From Paenibacillus sp. FSL R5-0517 (GTDB lineage Bacteria > Bacillota > Bacilli > Paenibacillales > Paenibacillaceae), in NCBI RefSeq assembly GCF_037974355.1, contig NZ_CP150235.1:5952001-6016000 (forward strand): 64,000 nt of DNA, read 5' to 3'. Positions 1 through 8,367 of the stretch are shown one piece after another; position 1 is the stretch's first letter; the number at the start of each line of letters is the position of its first letter. Position numbers and translations under genes: made by a program. The notes beneath the pieces are model-generated. The model was not told where the DNA came from. It made no database searches and saw only the letters and a program-made list of their open reading frames with translations.

Positions 1-394
1 TGCCAGCCTGGTTGCCCATTTTGGTTGCTTTCACCAAATCATCGGTGTATTTGTTATGAGCACGGAAGATACGTTCGAATTCTTTGGCACCTGCCTCACC
101 ATATAGGGAAGCGATTGCTGGCTGCATATCCAGTGCATTCTGGTCGAGTGCTTTGTAGGCTGCATCTGCATCTTTTGCTCCGTCATATGCTTTGGCCATT
201 GCCGTTACTGCGAGTGCAAAGTGTTCGGACAGCAGGTGGTCCAGGTTTGCTCTCAAGTCAGCCGCAGGTGTATTCACGGAAGCTTTCATCATTGTCATTG
301 GTGTCTGTGGAGCGGATGCTGCTCCAGCGATCCCCGGCATCAACAGTGTCAAGCTAAGTACAGGTGCGATAAACTTCTTCATCTTCATTTTCAT
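1..394 (-). CDS. Secreted helical protein, N-terminal part (runs off window)
   Basis: The reading frame starts at an ATG at 394 with a GAGGAG ribosome binding site about 10 nt upstream and stays open to base 1, so about 131 residues are visible and the C-terminus is missing. It begins MKMKMKKF, then a hydrophobic stretch and an AGAASA signal-peptidase-like site near residue 25, so export is likely. The mature part is Ala- and Leu-rich and appears all-helical, with motifs such as LLSEHFAL and FERIFRAHNKYTDDL. I recall similar secreted proteins in Paenibacillus, some joined to copper-amine-oxidase-type stalk domains, but the part visible here gives no function. The signal peptide is clear; the family is not. 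Confidence 0.6.
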   Translation of the reverse strand, partial: MKMKMKKFIAPVLSLTLLMPGIAGAASAPQTPMTMMKASVNTPAADLRANLDHLLSEHFALAVTAMAKAYDGAKDADAAYKALDQNALDMQPAIASLYGEAGAKEFERIFRAHNKYTDDLVKATKMGNQAG

Positions 395-723
395 TACGTG
401 TTCACTCCTCGATTATGTTTTGTGTATAATTTCTTTCCTCGTCGTCGTCTTCATAGGGTGTAACGCAGGGTTTTCTATTCTGGATCACTCTGTGGGCAAA
501 AAAAATTACAGCCTTCAGTGAAGAAAGCTGTAGATGCCTGATGTATCAAGGTTTTTTTGAATTAAAAAAAACTAAAATTATAGTGATCTTTCCGTTCCAA
601 GACTACCTACATACTGTAAGACAGATACTTTATTTCCCTATATTTCTCAATTAAAGCTTACATCAAAGGTTATCCTGAAGTACAATGAAGACATATCAAC
701 TTATTCGCGAAGGAGGTCCATTC

Positions 724-930
724 ATGACCTGGTTGCCTTATGTTTTAATTGTCGGTATCGCCTTGTTTGGGGGTATTGCTACCCTGATTATCGGTAATTC
801 CAAAGCCAATCAGACCAGCAACCCCGAATATGATCGACGCACAAAGCAAAACCTCAGTAAACTTTCCTATGTATACGTTGGTGCGATTGTACTTGGTTTT
901 GGCGGACTAGTCCTCTATCTCTTCAACTAG
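724..930 (+). CDS. Small two-helix membrane protein, unknown function
   Basis: A 68-residue protein. The start at 724 (MTWLPYVL) is chosen because GAAGGAGG lies a few bases upstream; an ATG 39 bases earlier has no such site. It has one hydrophobic helix at about residues 4-22 (LIVGIALFGGIATLIIG), a polar charged middle (NPEYDRRTKQNLSK) and a second helix at about 46-66. No catalytic motif or known domain is visible. It stands alone, with about 200 bp of apparently empty sequence downstream. It is probably a real gene because of its strong ribosome binding site and sensible topology, but its role is unknown. Confidence 0.6.
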   Translation: MTWLPYVLIVGIALFGGIATLIIGNSKANQTSNPEYDRRTKQNLSKLSYVYVGAIVLGFGGLVLYLFN

Positions 931-1130
931 AATGTTTCAATTCAGCAAAGAATACGTTCAAACATGCCTAGCAGCTTCCGTTTTCGTTCTACATCCTCCG
1001 TCTCTACACACATGTTTACAAGTTGGAGATAATTCAGAATTATTCTGGATATGTTCGGGGTTTAATATAAAGCCATAAGGGACAGCGAGCCCATTAAATT
1101 AAACCAAACCCCAACTTGAAGGAGAGATAT

Positions 1131-2240
1131 ATGATGAAAAAGAACATGAAGAAATCCGTAGCAACGATGATGGTACTGGGCATGACATTAACAGGAGCAA
1201 CGGGCGTATTTGCCGGAACGCAGCTGGAGAAGATCTCGGCATACCTTAACCATGGAATTAGCTTCAATGTAGATGGCGCGGCTTACTCACCAACCGATGG
1301 CAATGGCAAAAAACTGGCTCCAATTACCTATAACAACTCTACTTATCTGCCTGTACGTGCGCTTGCCGATGCGCTGCATGTGCCTGTATCCTATGACGGC
1401 AAAAAAGGTCAGGTCATTATCGGCCAAGCCACGAGCAATCCTTCGGCCTTGACGAATGTAACGTATAGCGCAGCACAAAAAGAGGCAATTCAAAAGGCTT
1501 TTGCACAATTCGATGGGTTCGAGACAGCTTATGCTCCTCAGCAGATGATTGCAGGTGACACGTTTAAAAGTGTAGGGGCAGGTGGCGACGGCGTCAGCTT
1601 TGTTTTCAACCATATGAAAGTGGATGTATCTCCAAGAGATTATTCGGACGGTTATACGAGCAAAGACGTGAAACTGTCCAATGGCGTTATCGCCAAATGG
1701 TACACACCAGACCAAACGGGCATGCTCACGTTCCAACTGGAAGATCGCTACGTTACCCTTAGCTCGCCGGATCATAAGTTGAGTCAAGCTCAGTTGCAAC
1801 AAGTCGCTGTCTCTGTTCAAAAATCTAACAGCAACAATGATCAAGGGATCACTGCATTCGCAGATGTGAACTACAGCAAGCAACAATTGGATAACATTCG
1901 CAAAGCATTTGCGAAGTTTGACGGGTTTACAACAGCTTATGCCCCACAACATATGGTTGCCGGAGACACGTTCAAAAGCGTAGGTGCAGGCGGCGATGGT
2001 GTTAACTTTGTTTTTAATCGCATGAATGTCACGGTATCTCCTAAAGACTACTCGTTCAGCTATGATGGCAAAACGGTTAAACTGCCTAATGGCGTATCCG
2101 CCAAATGGTATACACCAGACCAAACGGATATGCTCACGTTCAAGCTGGATGATCGTTATGTAACCCTCAGCTCACCGAATAACCAATTGACTCACACTCA
2201 ACTGGAGCAAATGGCGGCATCCGTACAAAAAGTGAAATAA
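1131..2240 (+). CDS. Secreted stalk-domain protein with two 122-residue repeats
   Basis: A 369-residue exported protein. AAGGAG at 1119-1124 is followed by ATGATG at 1131; the first ATG is used. Residues 1-28 form a signal peptide ending in GVFAG. Residues about 40-98 resemble the copper amine oxidase N-terminal (stalk) domain common in Paenibacillus surface proteins, with the motif YLPVRALADAL followed by VIIG. The rest is two tandem copies of a 122-residue unit (residues about 110-231 and 246-367). Both contain FDGF, TAYAPQ, AGDTFKSVGAGGDGV and KWYTPDQT, and they are about 71% identical (87 of 122 counted by hand). The unit itself is not one I recognise. A strong terminator follows. A wall-associated or secreted binding role is plausible but inferred. 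Confidence 0.8.
   Translation: MMKKNMKKSVATMMVLGMTLTGATGVFAGTQLEKISAYLNHGISFNVDGAAYSPTDGNGKKLAPITYNNSTYLPVRALADALHVPVSYDGKKGQVIIGQATSNPSALTNVTYSAAQKEAIQKAFAQFDGFETAYAPQQMIAGDTFKSVGAGGDGVSFVFNHMKVDVSPRDYSDGYTSKDVKLSNGVIAKWYTPDQTGMLTFQLEDRYVTLSSPDHKLSQAQLQQVAVSVQKSNSNNDQGITAFADVNYSKQQLDNIRKAFAKFDGFTTAYAPQHMVAGDTFKSVGAGGDGVNFVFNRMNVTVSPKDYSFSYDGKTVKLPNGVSAKWYTPDQTDMLTFKLDDRYVTLSSPNNQLTHTQLEQMAASVQKVK
1458..1823 (+). repeat. Intragenic repeat unit, copy 1
   Basis: This stretch codes for the first 122-residue unit of the stalk-domain protein. It aligns without gaps to 1866-2231. The best-conserved block is AGDTFKSVGAGGDGV. Confidence 0.85.
1866..2231 (+). repeat. Intragenic repeat unit, copy 2
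   Basis: This is the second 122-residue unit, 35 substitutions from copy 1 and without indels. It points to an internal duplication that has since diverged. Confidence 0.85.
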
Positions 2241-2277
2241 TTGATGCACCCTTATTATTAAAAAATGGAAATATAAT

Positions 2278-2316
2278 AGCCAAGGCACAGTAATAACACT
2301 GTGCCTTGGCTATTTT
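2278..2316. terminator. Rho-independent terminator shared by convergent genes
   Basis: A perfect 14-bp stem (2278-2291 with 2298-2311), loop AATAAC, followed on the plus strand by ATTTTTATC. It ends the stalk-domain gene and can also act for the convergent amidohydrolase gene on the minus strand. Confidence 0.9.
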
Positions 2317-2359
2317 TATCCGGTTTATCTTCATAACAGGATCTACACTTAAAAAGGGT

Positions 2360-3829
2360 TTATTGGACAGAAGGCTTGGATTCTTCAGGTTCATCTTTTA
2401 GATCGGCAACCTTTATCACCGGGTATGTTTGTACCGCTCGGTCCAAAGTCTGCTTCTCCATCAGTTTTCCATCCAAGACAACTGCGGAGACGCTTGTCGT
2501 GTTTCGAATGTCTTCCAGCGGGTTCTTGTCGAGCAGCACGAGATCGGCGAGCTTTCCTTTTTCTACCGTGCCCAATTCCTGCTCTCTCTCCAAATATCGC
2601 GCCGGATTCAGCGTTGCCGCCTGTAAAGCCTGTAGCGGGGTGAGGCCGCTCTTAACTAGCAACTCTAGCTCATCATGCAGAGATATACCGTATATAAAGT
2701 TAGTCATCTCGAAACTGGAATCACTACCTGCAAGCATAGGCACGCCGGCATCATTCAATTTTTTGACCATGCCTGGCGTTAGGGAATTGATCGCTTCCAT
2801 TAATTCCGTTTGTTCGGGAGGAGTGGCACGAATCACTTCAGCCCATTGCTTCTGCACGGCCGTCGGTACGTATTTGGACCGCTGATCGATTTCGGTTTTG
2901 GCCATATTCACATAGGTAACAACGGTCGGTACAGGCCAGACTCCCTTTTCTTTGAATTTGCGAAAAAGCTTGTTGGCCTTAACAGAATCATAGGATTCAG
3001 ACGCCTCGATCTCCGCCAATGAATAACCAAGTAAATCGCTCATGTCGGCATTCTTGAAAATATCGTCTTCAATGCTTGAAGTGGCAATAAACAAACCGTG
3101 CAGATGCTCTATGCTCTTGAATCCGAGTTGAATGGCTTCAGTGGCACGTACCTCAACCGGCAAATGGCCCACTACCGGCAAACCGTACTTTTGGGCTTCA
3201 TCTATGACCGCCAGAAACAGAGAACGAGGCAACCAGGAGTATACCTTGATATGATCCGCTCCATGTGCAACGTTAAGACGTACGGCTTCCCGTGCCTGTT
3301 CCTCTGTGTTTAAATAAAACATGTGGGGAGCCTCATCAGCTGGACCTCCATTTAAAGTAGATCCCGCATAGACAAGACGTGGGGCAGGCATACCGGCACG
3401 CATACTTGTTTTCCATATATCGACGTTCTTCAAAGACGCTCCCATCTCTCGTATCCCGGTCACTCCGTTTGCCAGAAAGAGCGGGAATGCGGTTTTGTAG
3501 TTATCTTCCACATGGACATGCATATCCCACAAACCAGGAATAACGTATTGACCTGTAGCATCCCGTACTTGCGCATATTCAGGAATGGCCGTTTGCTTGC
3601 TGTTTCCAATGTAACTGATCTTGTTATCCATTATGATAATGGTTTGATCATTGCTTAACTTTCCAGATCTTACATCCACGATCGTTGCATGCTCAAGCAC
3701 CAGCGTCTGCTTAGTCACAGGCTCAACGCTTGCATATCCAGTATCTGTACCTCCCGTTAATGCAATCAATATTGCAAAGATCCCTAACAGTGACTTTCTG
3801 AAGCTGCGTATTTCTTTCTTTAAACCCAT
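2360..3829 (-). CDS. Exported amidohydrolase (imidazolonepropionase-like)
   Basis: A 489-residue protein. The start at 3829 (MGLKKEIRSF) follows GAGGAGG at a 6-nt gap; the frame extends nine codons further upstream without a ribosome binding site. A basic N-terminus and a hydrophobic segment (about residues 12-33) form a signal peptide. Amidohydrolase-superfamily features come in order: a beta-sandwich entry (VDVRSGKL), YVIPGLWDMHVHVED with the HxH metal pair, VVGHLPVE, IEHLHG, and LAGSDSS carrying the late metal Asp. It ends with the usual LADLVLLDKNPLEDI closing strand. Family members hydrolyse cyclic amides or dipeptides with one or two metal ions; the substrate cannot be read from sequence. 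It appears monocistronic. Confidence 0.88.
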   Translation of the reverse strand: MGLKKEIRSFRKSLLGIFAILIALTGGTDTGYASVEPVTKQTLVLEHATIVDVRSGKLSNDQTIIIMDNKISYIGNSKQTAIPEYAQVRDATGQYVIPGLWDMHVHVEDNYKTAFPLFLANGVTGIREMGASLKNVDIWKTSMRAGMPAPRLVYAGSTLNGGPADEAPHMFYLNTEEQAREAVRLNVAHGADHIKVYSWLPRSLFLAVIDEAQKYGLPVVGHLPVEVRATEAIQLGFKSIEHLHGLFIATSSIEDDIFKNADMSDLLGYSLAEIEASESYDSVKANKLFRKFKEKGVWPVPTVVTYVNMAKTEIDQRSKYVPTAVQKQWAEVIRATPPEQTELMEAINSLTPGMVKKLNDAGVPMLAGSDSSFEMTNFIYGISLHDELELLVKSGLTPLQALQAATLNPARYLEREQELGTVEKGKLADLVLLDKNPLEDIRNTTSVSAVVLDGKLMEKQTLDRAVQTYPVIKVADLKDEPEESKPSVQ

Positions 3830-4045
3830 GCTTATCCTCCTCGTAAAATAAATCATATCAACCGATATAACTTGATTATAGAGTTCGGATCCTGCTTTTT
3901 TATTAATTCATCCTTACAAAAAGCTTACACTCTTGCACGAGCTTAAGGGTTTTGTAAGAATCGAGTAATAAAAATGAAGGCTTTCGTCTTTATAATGATA
4001 GATAAAATGACTGCAAGGGACTGTATATAGAGGAGAGCAAAAGTA

Positions 4046-4114
4046 ATGACATTTATTGTACGTAGTATTAACGTCACCAGAGAACTGCGGAAGGGGGTTG
4101 GAGTCGTTGCTTAA
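4046..4114 (+). pseudogene. Probable remnant of the ABC ATPase gene partnering the next permease
   Basis: After AGGAG at 4031-4035, an ATG at 4046 opens a 22-codon frame that begins MTFIVRSINVT. This resembles the first strand of bacitracin/lantibiotic-type ABC ATPases, which usually read like VxxxNxTKxY. It ends with TAA at 4112-4114, overlapping the TTG start of the permease by 8 bp, as ATPase and permease genes often do. No Walker A, signature or Walker B motif lies between. The simplest reading is an internal in-frame deletion that joined the two ends of an ATPase gene. Alternatively it is a short leader peptide coupled to permease translation. The ATPase reading is inference. Confidence 0.4.
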
Positions 4115-4802
4115 ACTGATCTCGATGGAACTAAAGAAGTACCGGTTCGCCCGTTATATCGGCTATGCCGCCATGGCTAACCTGGCGATCCTTCTGTTCC
4201 TGACGATGATAGGTATTAGCGATTATGGGGCACAGGATTACGCTTTTGCCACTTACTCGGAGTCGTTCATGCTAATCGATACCTTTGTCAGAGCAACCTT
4301 CATGATATTTGCTGGGGCCCTGCTCTCAACTATGATTGTTGGGGAATACAGAAACAAAACGCTCGGCGTGCTCTTTACATATCCGATCAAACGCCGCAAG
4401 TTTATCGCTGCCAAATTGGTCATCATCTTCGTCTTTACGTCCGGAATGATCCTGCTCACTGACGTGCTGATGGGTTCCGTTATGTTTGCCATGGATGGCT
4501 TCTATCCTTTCATTGCGGATTCGCTGACGATGGAACAGGTTGGGGCGCTATTGCTTGAGTACACCTTTAGCTCGCTATCTGCTGCCGCAATGTCCCTGAT
4601 TCCTTTGTTATTCGGGATGCACAAAAATTCGGTTACGGCCACTATGGTTACCTCCATCCTGCTAACGATCATCGTATGCTCCGGATTTAATGGACCGCTG
4701 GTATCCATTAACTCCTTCATGGCGATCCATTTGTCGCTTGGAGCCACCGGATTGTTGATTGCCTTACTATCAATGCTTCGTCTAGAGATGAAGGACGTAT
4801 AG
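4107..4802 (+). CDS. ABC-2 type permease (bacitracin/lantibiotic immunity-like)
   Basis: A 231-residue, six-helix membrane protein. The TTG at 4107 is chosen as start because AAGGGGG (4091-4097) lies at a good distance and because the protein then begins LLKLISMELKKYRF, the typical opening of BcrB-like permeases. Helices lie at about 19-36, 62-80, 105-127, 150-168, 178-196 and 206-224. The motif GEYRNKTLGVLFTYPIKRRKFIAAKL is the cytoplasmic region between helices 2 and 3 that contacts the ATPase. No intact ATPase gene accompanies it, which is unusual; it would have to borrow one or be inactive. A terminator follows immediately. Confidence 0.8.
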   Translation: MLKLISMELKKYRFARYIGYAAMANLAILLFLTMIGISDYGAQDYAFATYSESFMLIDTFVRATFMIFAGALLSTMIVGEYRNKTLGVLFTYPIKRRKFIAAKLVIIFVFTSGMILLTDVLMGSVMFAMDGFYPFIADSLTMEQVGALLLEYTFSSLSAAAMSLIPLLFGMHKNSVTATMVTSILLTIIVCSGFNGPLVSINSFMAIHLSLGATGLLIALLSMLRLEMKDV

Positions 4803-4828
4803 ACCGGGGAGAAATCCCCGGTTTTTAT
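4803..4828 (+). terminator. Rho-independent terminator after the permease gene
   Basis: An 8-bp GC-rich stem (ACCGGGGA/TCCCCGGT, 4803-4810 and 4815-4822) with loop GAAA, followed by TTTTATAT. Confidence 0.9.
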
Positions 4829-4867
4829 ATTTGGCCTACATCGGGAACCTCCCTCCCACAGTGAAGA

Positions 4868-5920
4868 TCACAATACCAACTTCGTTAAACGAACAACCCT
4901 GCGATAGTACATCGAATCCATGAGATCCTCCCAGTCGAGTTCACTGGCATTAACGTCTCGATAATAGACCGCAGCAGCAGGCAAGAAACCAACCAGAGGC
5001 CCTGTACCACCACATATCAGACTCCCGCCGTCTCCGCCTTTGGGCATCACATCCCCAGCCGAATCGAGCGTAAGCTCATATTTGTAGGGATCACCAGCAA
5101 ACTTTATGCCAAAGAAATTCGGCAGTTCCAGATCATAAGCACGATCATCCTTTTCTTCAACTCGTGAAGAGGCCGTCTCTGCCGATCCATCCACAGTTTC
5201 ATCCATGCCTTCCACACTTCCAAAATGCCTCAATCTCATCGTATAGTCAAAGCTGTCTCCCCAAGGGAATAACGTGCGACAACCGCCACCATAGATATAC
5301 TCCCATTCGTCTTCAGTCAGCAGACCAAAGCCCGCCGCTGCTTCCTCTCTCACGACGTCTTCCAGTTCTATTCCCTCGTTGAACCACAGGATTCGCACTT
5401 CATCTTCACTTTGGCGAATCAGACGGAATTGTTGATGCAATTCATATTCACGGATCTCCGACTGTTTAAACTGCTCCAGTGCTGCCGGAAAATCAGAATC
5501 TTCCTGCGCGAAGGCTTCCTCCTCGGACACTTCAATCCAGCCCAGCGAAATGGTCTCACATTCCACAAGCATGGGCGCAATGTTAACCGTTCTGACAGGT
5601 GACATCTGACTCGCCAGAAACGAATCCACGTCCTCTACACCATACTCACTGACCGTTTCATGTAGGTCGCCTGAGGTTTCTTCGTTCATACCATGCTGCC
5701 AACGATCCCAGCCGAGGGTTATGCGGTTCCCAGGTACAAATACAAACCTCTCCTCTTCATGCGTAAACACACCTGTCTGGATTCGCTGACCGAAACGTTC
5801 AAATGTCTCGAGACCCTCATATACCATACCTTCCGGTAATTGATGAATCAGCTTACGCATCCAAGCCTCTTTGTCCTGGGTATTCAACTCCTGCCACATG
5901 TCTCGACCCAAAGCTTCCAC
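4868..5920 (-). CDS. Formylglycine-generating-enzyme (SUMF1)-like protein, degenerate
   Basis: A 350-residue protein. The GTG at 5920 is close to a GGGGGAG box (2 nt), so TTG 5911 or ATG 5899 are alternative starts. Features of the FGE/SUMF1 fold are FVFVPGNRITLGWD near residue 60, LLTEDEWEYIYGGGC with LFPWGD around 200-222, LPNFFGIKF, a GGDGGSLICGG segment and the C-terminal RRVVR. In true FGE enzymes a GG(S/T)W segment precedes the catalytic cysteines. Here the region is altered, so enzymatic activity is doubtful. The N-terminal 55 residues are a separate acidic helical part. The gene lies 90 bp downstream of the next gene on the same strand, so the two may be co-transcribed. Confidence 0.65.
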   Translation of the reverse strand: MEALGRDMWQELNTQDKEAWMRKLIHQLPEGMVYEGLETFERFGQRIQTGVFTHEEERFVFVPGNRITLGWDRWQHGMNEETSGDLHETVSEYGVEDVDSFLASQMSPVRTVNIAPMLVECETISLGWIEVSEEEAFAQEDSDFPAALEQFKQSEIREYELHQQFRLIRQSEDEVRILWFNEGIELEDVVREEAAAGFGLLTEDEWEYIYGGGCRTLFPWGDSFDYTMRLRHFGSVEGMDETVDGSAETASSRVEEKDDRAYDLELPNFFGIKFAGDPYKYELTLDSAGDVMPKGGDGGSLICGGTGPLVGFLPAAAVYYRDVNASELDWEDLMDSMYYRRVVRLTKLVL

Positions 5921-6010
5921 AACTCCCCCCGCCTCTCCTAATGCACTTTCAATTCGCTAAAATGCTCCACTGTCTAGCCCAGTACAATCTTCCTTGCCCT
6001 GTTTACATTT

Positions 6011-7726
6011 TTATTTGCCTGCGGCCTGCAACAGTTTCAGCAATAATTCCTTCCGTCTTCCTTCCGCTTTGCGAGCGAGCGTTGTGAGCTTCTCCACCTT
6101 GCCGAAGATTGGGTAAAGTACACGTTCCACTTCGTAATGCTCAAGTCCTTGAATCTGCCTAACCAACCGTTCGAGTATTTCATCATTCTCCAGCTCAGTC
6201 TGAATCTTCAGCTTCAGACTATCCGTTGAACGACGCAAGCTGGCGACTAACGCAGGTATGGACTGAGCCGTTACACCCTGTTGTTCCACAAATGCCGCAA
6301 TGAACTTATCCTGAATTAACTGATGCTCATCATCCACTTCGCCCATGTAATATTCAATCAGCGGGAAATACCGCTCATCCACAAGACCCAGTCCAAAGGT
6401 TGCATAACTGCCTGGCATACCATTTTTCTCTCCCTCGGTATCCTCGTAAAACTCAAACTCCTGGATAGCCTCACGCGCATACTCTTCCAGGAGTGGATAT
6501 AGCTCCGGGTACTTCAATGCATTGGCAAAGAATCGGTGCGTATCCGACTTGGCGAGTCCTTTGATCGGCAAATATTGTTTTACACTGGACTTGAGCTTGA
6601 TCTTATAACTTTTTGGAAAGCCCTGCTTCAACAAATGAGTGATAAAGGTAAGTGCCTGCTGATAGGCACCGGGCTCTTCCTTCCGAATGTGAATGGTCAT
6701 CAGAGCGAATACATCATTTGCTTTGCATTCCACTTCTTCCGTTTTCACATAAATATCCTCTTTCGCATACGTCCCGCTGCCTTCCGTCATCATCAGTGCC
6801 GCACGTCTGCTGCCGAGTTGCTTCGCGAGTTCCAGGTAAGTCTGACCTTCGGCTTTGCTATAATTCGGCTCAAATCGTAGAATCATCACCGCCGCGTATA
6901 ACAGTAGATCTATCGGTTGAGTCCCGGCTACTTGCGCCTTCTGCTTCTTATCCGACGATTGGTCTGTCTGTGATTCAACATCCCATTCCAACGTCGCTCC
7001 TGGCTTAAGCGAATATTCATTGGTACGATATGCAGAAGACTGCACATCATAATACTGTGGCAAGAACTGACTCTCCGCCCATGCCTTCAACGCACGAGTA
7101 ATATCACCACGATGTTCGGCAAGCGCCTCCGGGCGACCCTGATTCAACTCTTGAATCCGGTCATACTGCCTGAGAATCCATGCCACATCCAGTTCAGGAA
7201 ACAGTTTAGGGTCAAGCAGATGACGCGTCAAAAAAAAGGATTCTAACGGCTTTGTTGGATATGCACCATTCTCCAGCTTCTGATCAATGTATGTATGAAT
7301 ACGCTCAAGCAACTGCTGCTTTTTCTCTTCATTGATATATTCCAGCAAAGTCAGTTGCAGCTTTCCTTCTGTTGTAGGGAATTTACCACGGAAGGTAAAT
7401 CGATAGTCAATCAACGGGGAATCGGCCAGCTTGTCCAGTCTTCCCTGAACAACCTCTACTAGCCTAGGTCCAATCTCGTTACGAACCTGTTCCTCGGTAA
7501 AGGCTCCTGCCTGCTTCGATTTCAGACCATCATCCAAACCCAGATCTACACTGTCTACTGTAGTCCGTCCAGGTCTATAATCCAGCAAAATATCATTGAA
7601 AATGCCCATTTGCAGCGTAGTTCGCTTCACAACACTTTCCAAGTCATCCCGCTGTTCCTGTTCATCAAACCATTCATGAATTGTCGTCATCATCTCTTCC
7701 ATTGCCTGGTCATAAAGTGTACTCAT
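6011..7726 (-). CDS. Large soluble protein of unknown function (DUF6138-like?)
   Basis: A 571-residue, mostly helical, charged protein with no signal peptide or membrane helix. The start at 7726 (MSTLYDQAMEEMM) follows CAGGAG with a 5-nt gap; an upstream in-frame ATG at 7750 has no ribosome binding site. Visible segments include an N-terminal helical region (about 1-150), a middle part that could be helical-repeat-like (residues about 270-420, LLLYAAVMILRFEPNYSKAEG) and a charged C-terminus (RKAEGRRKELLLKLL). I recall a Firmicutes family of this kind (DUF6138), but this is from memory. It shares strand and orientation with the FGE-like gene downstream, suggesting a two-gene operon. Function unknown. 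Confidence 0.65.
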   Translation of the reverse strand: MSTLYDQAMEEMMTTIHEWFDEQEQRDDLESVVKRTTLQMGIFNDILLDYRPGRTTVDSVDLGLDDGLKSKQAGAFTEEQVRNEIGPRLVEVVQGRLDKLADSPLIDYRFTFRGKFPTTEGKLQLTLLEYINEEKKQQLLERIHTYIDQKLENGAYPTKPLESFFLTRHLLDPKLFPELDVAWILRQYDRIQELNQGRPEALAEHRGDITRALKAWAESQFLPQYYDVQSSAYRTNEYSLKPGATLEWDVESQTDQSSDKKQKAQVAGTQPIDLLLYAAVMILRFEPNYSKAEGQTYLELAKQLGSRRAALMMTEGSGTYAKEDIYVKTEEVECKANDVFALMTIHIRKEEPGAYQQALTFITHLLKQGFPKSYKIKLKSSVKQYLPIKGLAKSDTHRFFANALKYPELYPLLEEYAREAIQEFEFYEDTEGEKNGMPGSYATFGLGLVDERYFPLIEYYMGEVDDEHQLIQDKFIAAFVEQQGVTAQSIPALVASLRRSTDSLKLKIQTELENDEILERLVRQIQGLEHYEVERVLYPIFGKVEKLTTLARKAEGRRKELLLKLLQAAGK

Positions 7727-8057
7727 CGAATCTCCTGCCTTCCCATGCATCTAATGATGTTCATCAACCAAACTTGAACCTCTATGAATCCCGGATCAAT
7801 CCGAGGCATCTCTGTTATAAATACGTATTGATGTTCGTATACTACCTATTATTTTACTCTCTCAAGTACACGGGGAACAATAAGGCAGCAGGGGGAGAAA
7901 AGGTGGTGAAAGATAACCATAAGTGGTATTTAAGACATGCCCTAGTCAAAGAGATCTACGGATGCCTTTCACATCTATGTAGGCTCTCGGTATGCCCTCG
8001 CTATCATCATGCCCACGTTGTATAATCATGATATTCCTTTTCAGGAGGTCAGACGAA
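7727..8057. other. Intergenic region between divergent genes
   Basis: About 330 bp between a minus-strand and a plus-strand gene, so it should hold both promoters. A GTG-started 39-codon frame (7906-8025) sits behind GGGGGAG but looks unlike a conserved protein and is not called as a gene. A TATAAT at about 8021-8026, near the next gene, has no clear -35 partner. Confidence 0.4.
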
Positions 8058-8300
8058 ATGAGCTACAGCAAATACTTCCCTTTGGAAAACTATTTGAATC
8101 AGGTTGCAATCACCCTTACATATGCAGAGCTTGAGGAAATTCTCGGATTTAAGTTACCCCCGACAGCCTATAATCGCGAGCAATGGTGGGTGAATAATGC
8201 CATGAATCATACACAGGCGCTATCCTGGTTAAATGCCGGATGGAAGGTGGATAATGTGATTTTAGGCAAAAACGTTACCTTTGTCCGCTGCGAGTCATAA
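8058..8300 (+). CDS. Small DUF7662-like protein
   Basis: An 80-residue soluble protein starting at ATG 8058 behind AGGAGGT (gap about 9 nt). The pattern KYFPLENYL, then VAITLTYAELEEILGFKLPPTAY, WWVN, HTQALSWLNAGWKV and VTFVRC matches a small domain I know as DUF7662, found alone or attached to restriction or endonuclease proteins. Its hallmark is an ILG-LP turn, a WW pair and a tryptophan-rich end. Its molecular function is not established, though nucleic-acid association has been suggested by domain partners. It is monocistronic and ended by a long hairpin. The family call is from memory. Confidence 0.65.
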   Translation: MSYSKYFPLENYLNQVAITLTYAELEEILGFKLPPTAYNREQWWVNNAMNHTQALSWLNAGWKVDNVILGKNVTFVRCES

Positions 8301-8318
8301 TATATCTGAGACATACCA

Positions 8319-8362
8319 AAAAGCAGGTTAGACTGATGAATTCATCAGTTCTAACCTGCTTT
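8319..8362. terminator. Bidirectional terminator hairpin
   Basis: A long stem: AAAGCAGGTTAGA pairs with TCTAACCTGCTTT, and the inner palindrome CTGATGAATTCATCAG continues it with one unpaired base. It lies between convergent genes (small DUF7662-like protein and sugar-binding lipoprotein) and is flanked by A- and T-runs on both sides. Confidence 0.85.
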
Positions 8363-8367
8363 GAATA

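Noticed and set aside
1287..2123. 278-codon minus-strand open frame
   Set aside because: Antisense to the repeat-containing stalk protein. Its apparent internal repeats mirror the repeats of the real gene.
7903..8025. Short GTG-started frame of about 40 codons behind GGGGGAG
   Set aside because: It has a possible ribosome binding site, but composition (many His, Cys and Tyr) and lack of any pattern make it unconvincing. It could still be a leader peptide.
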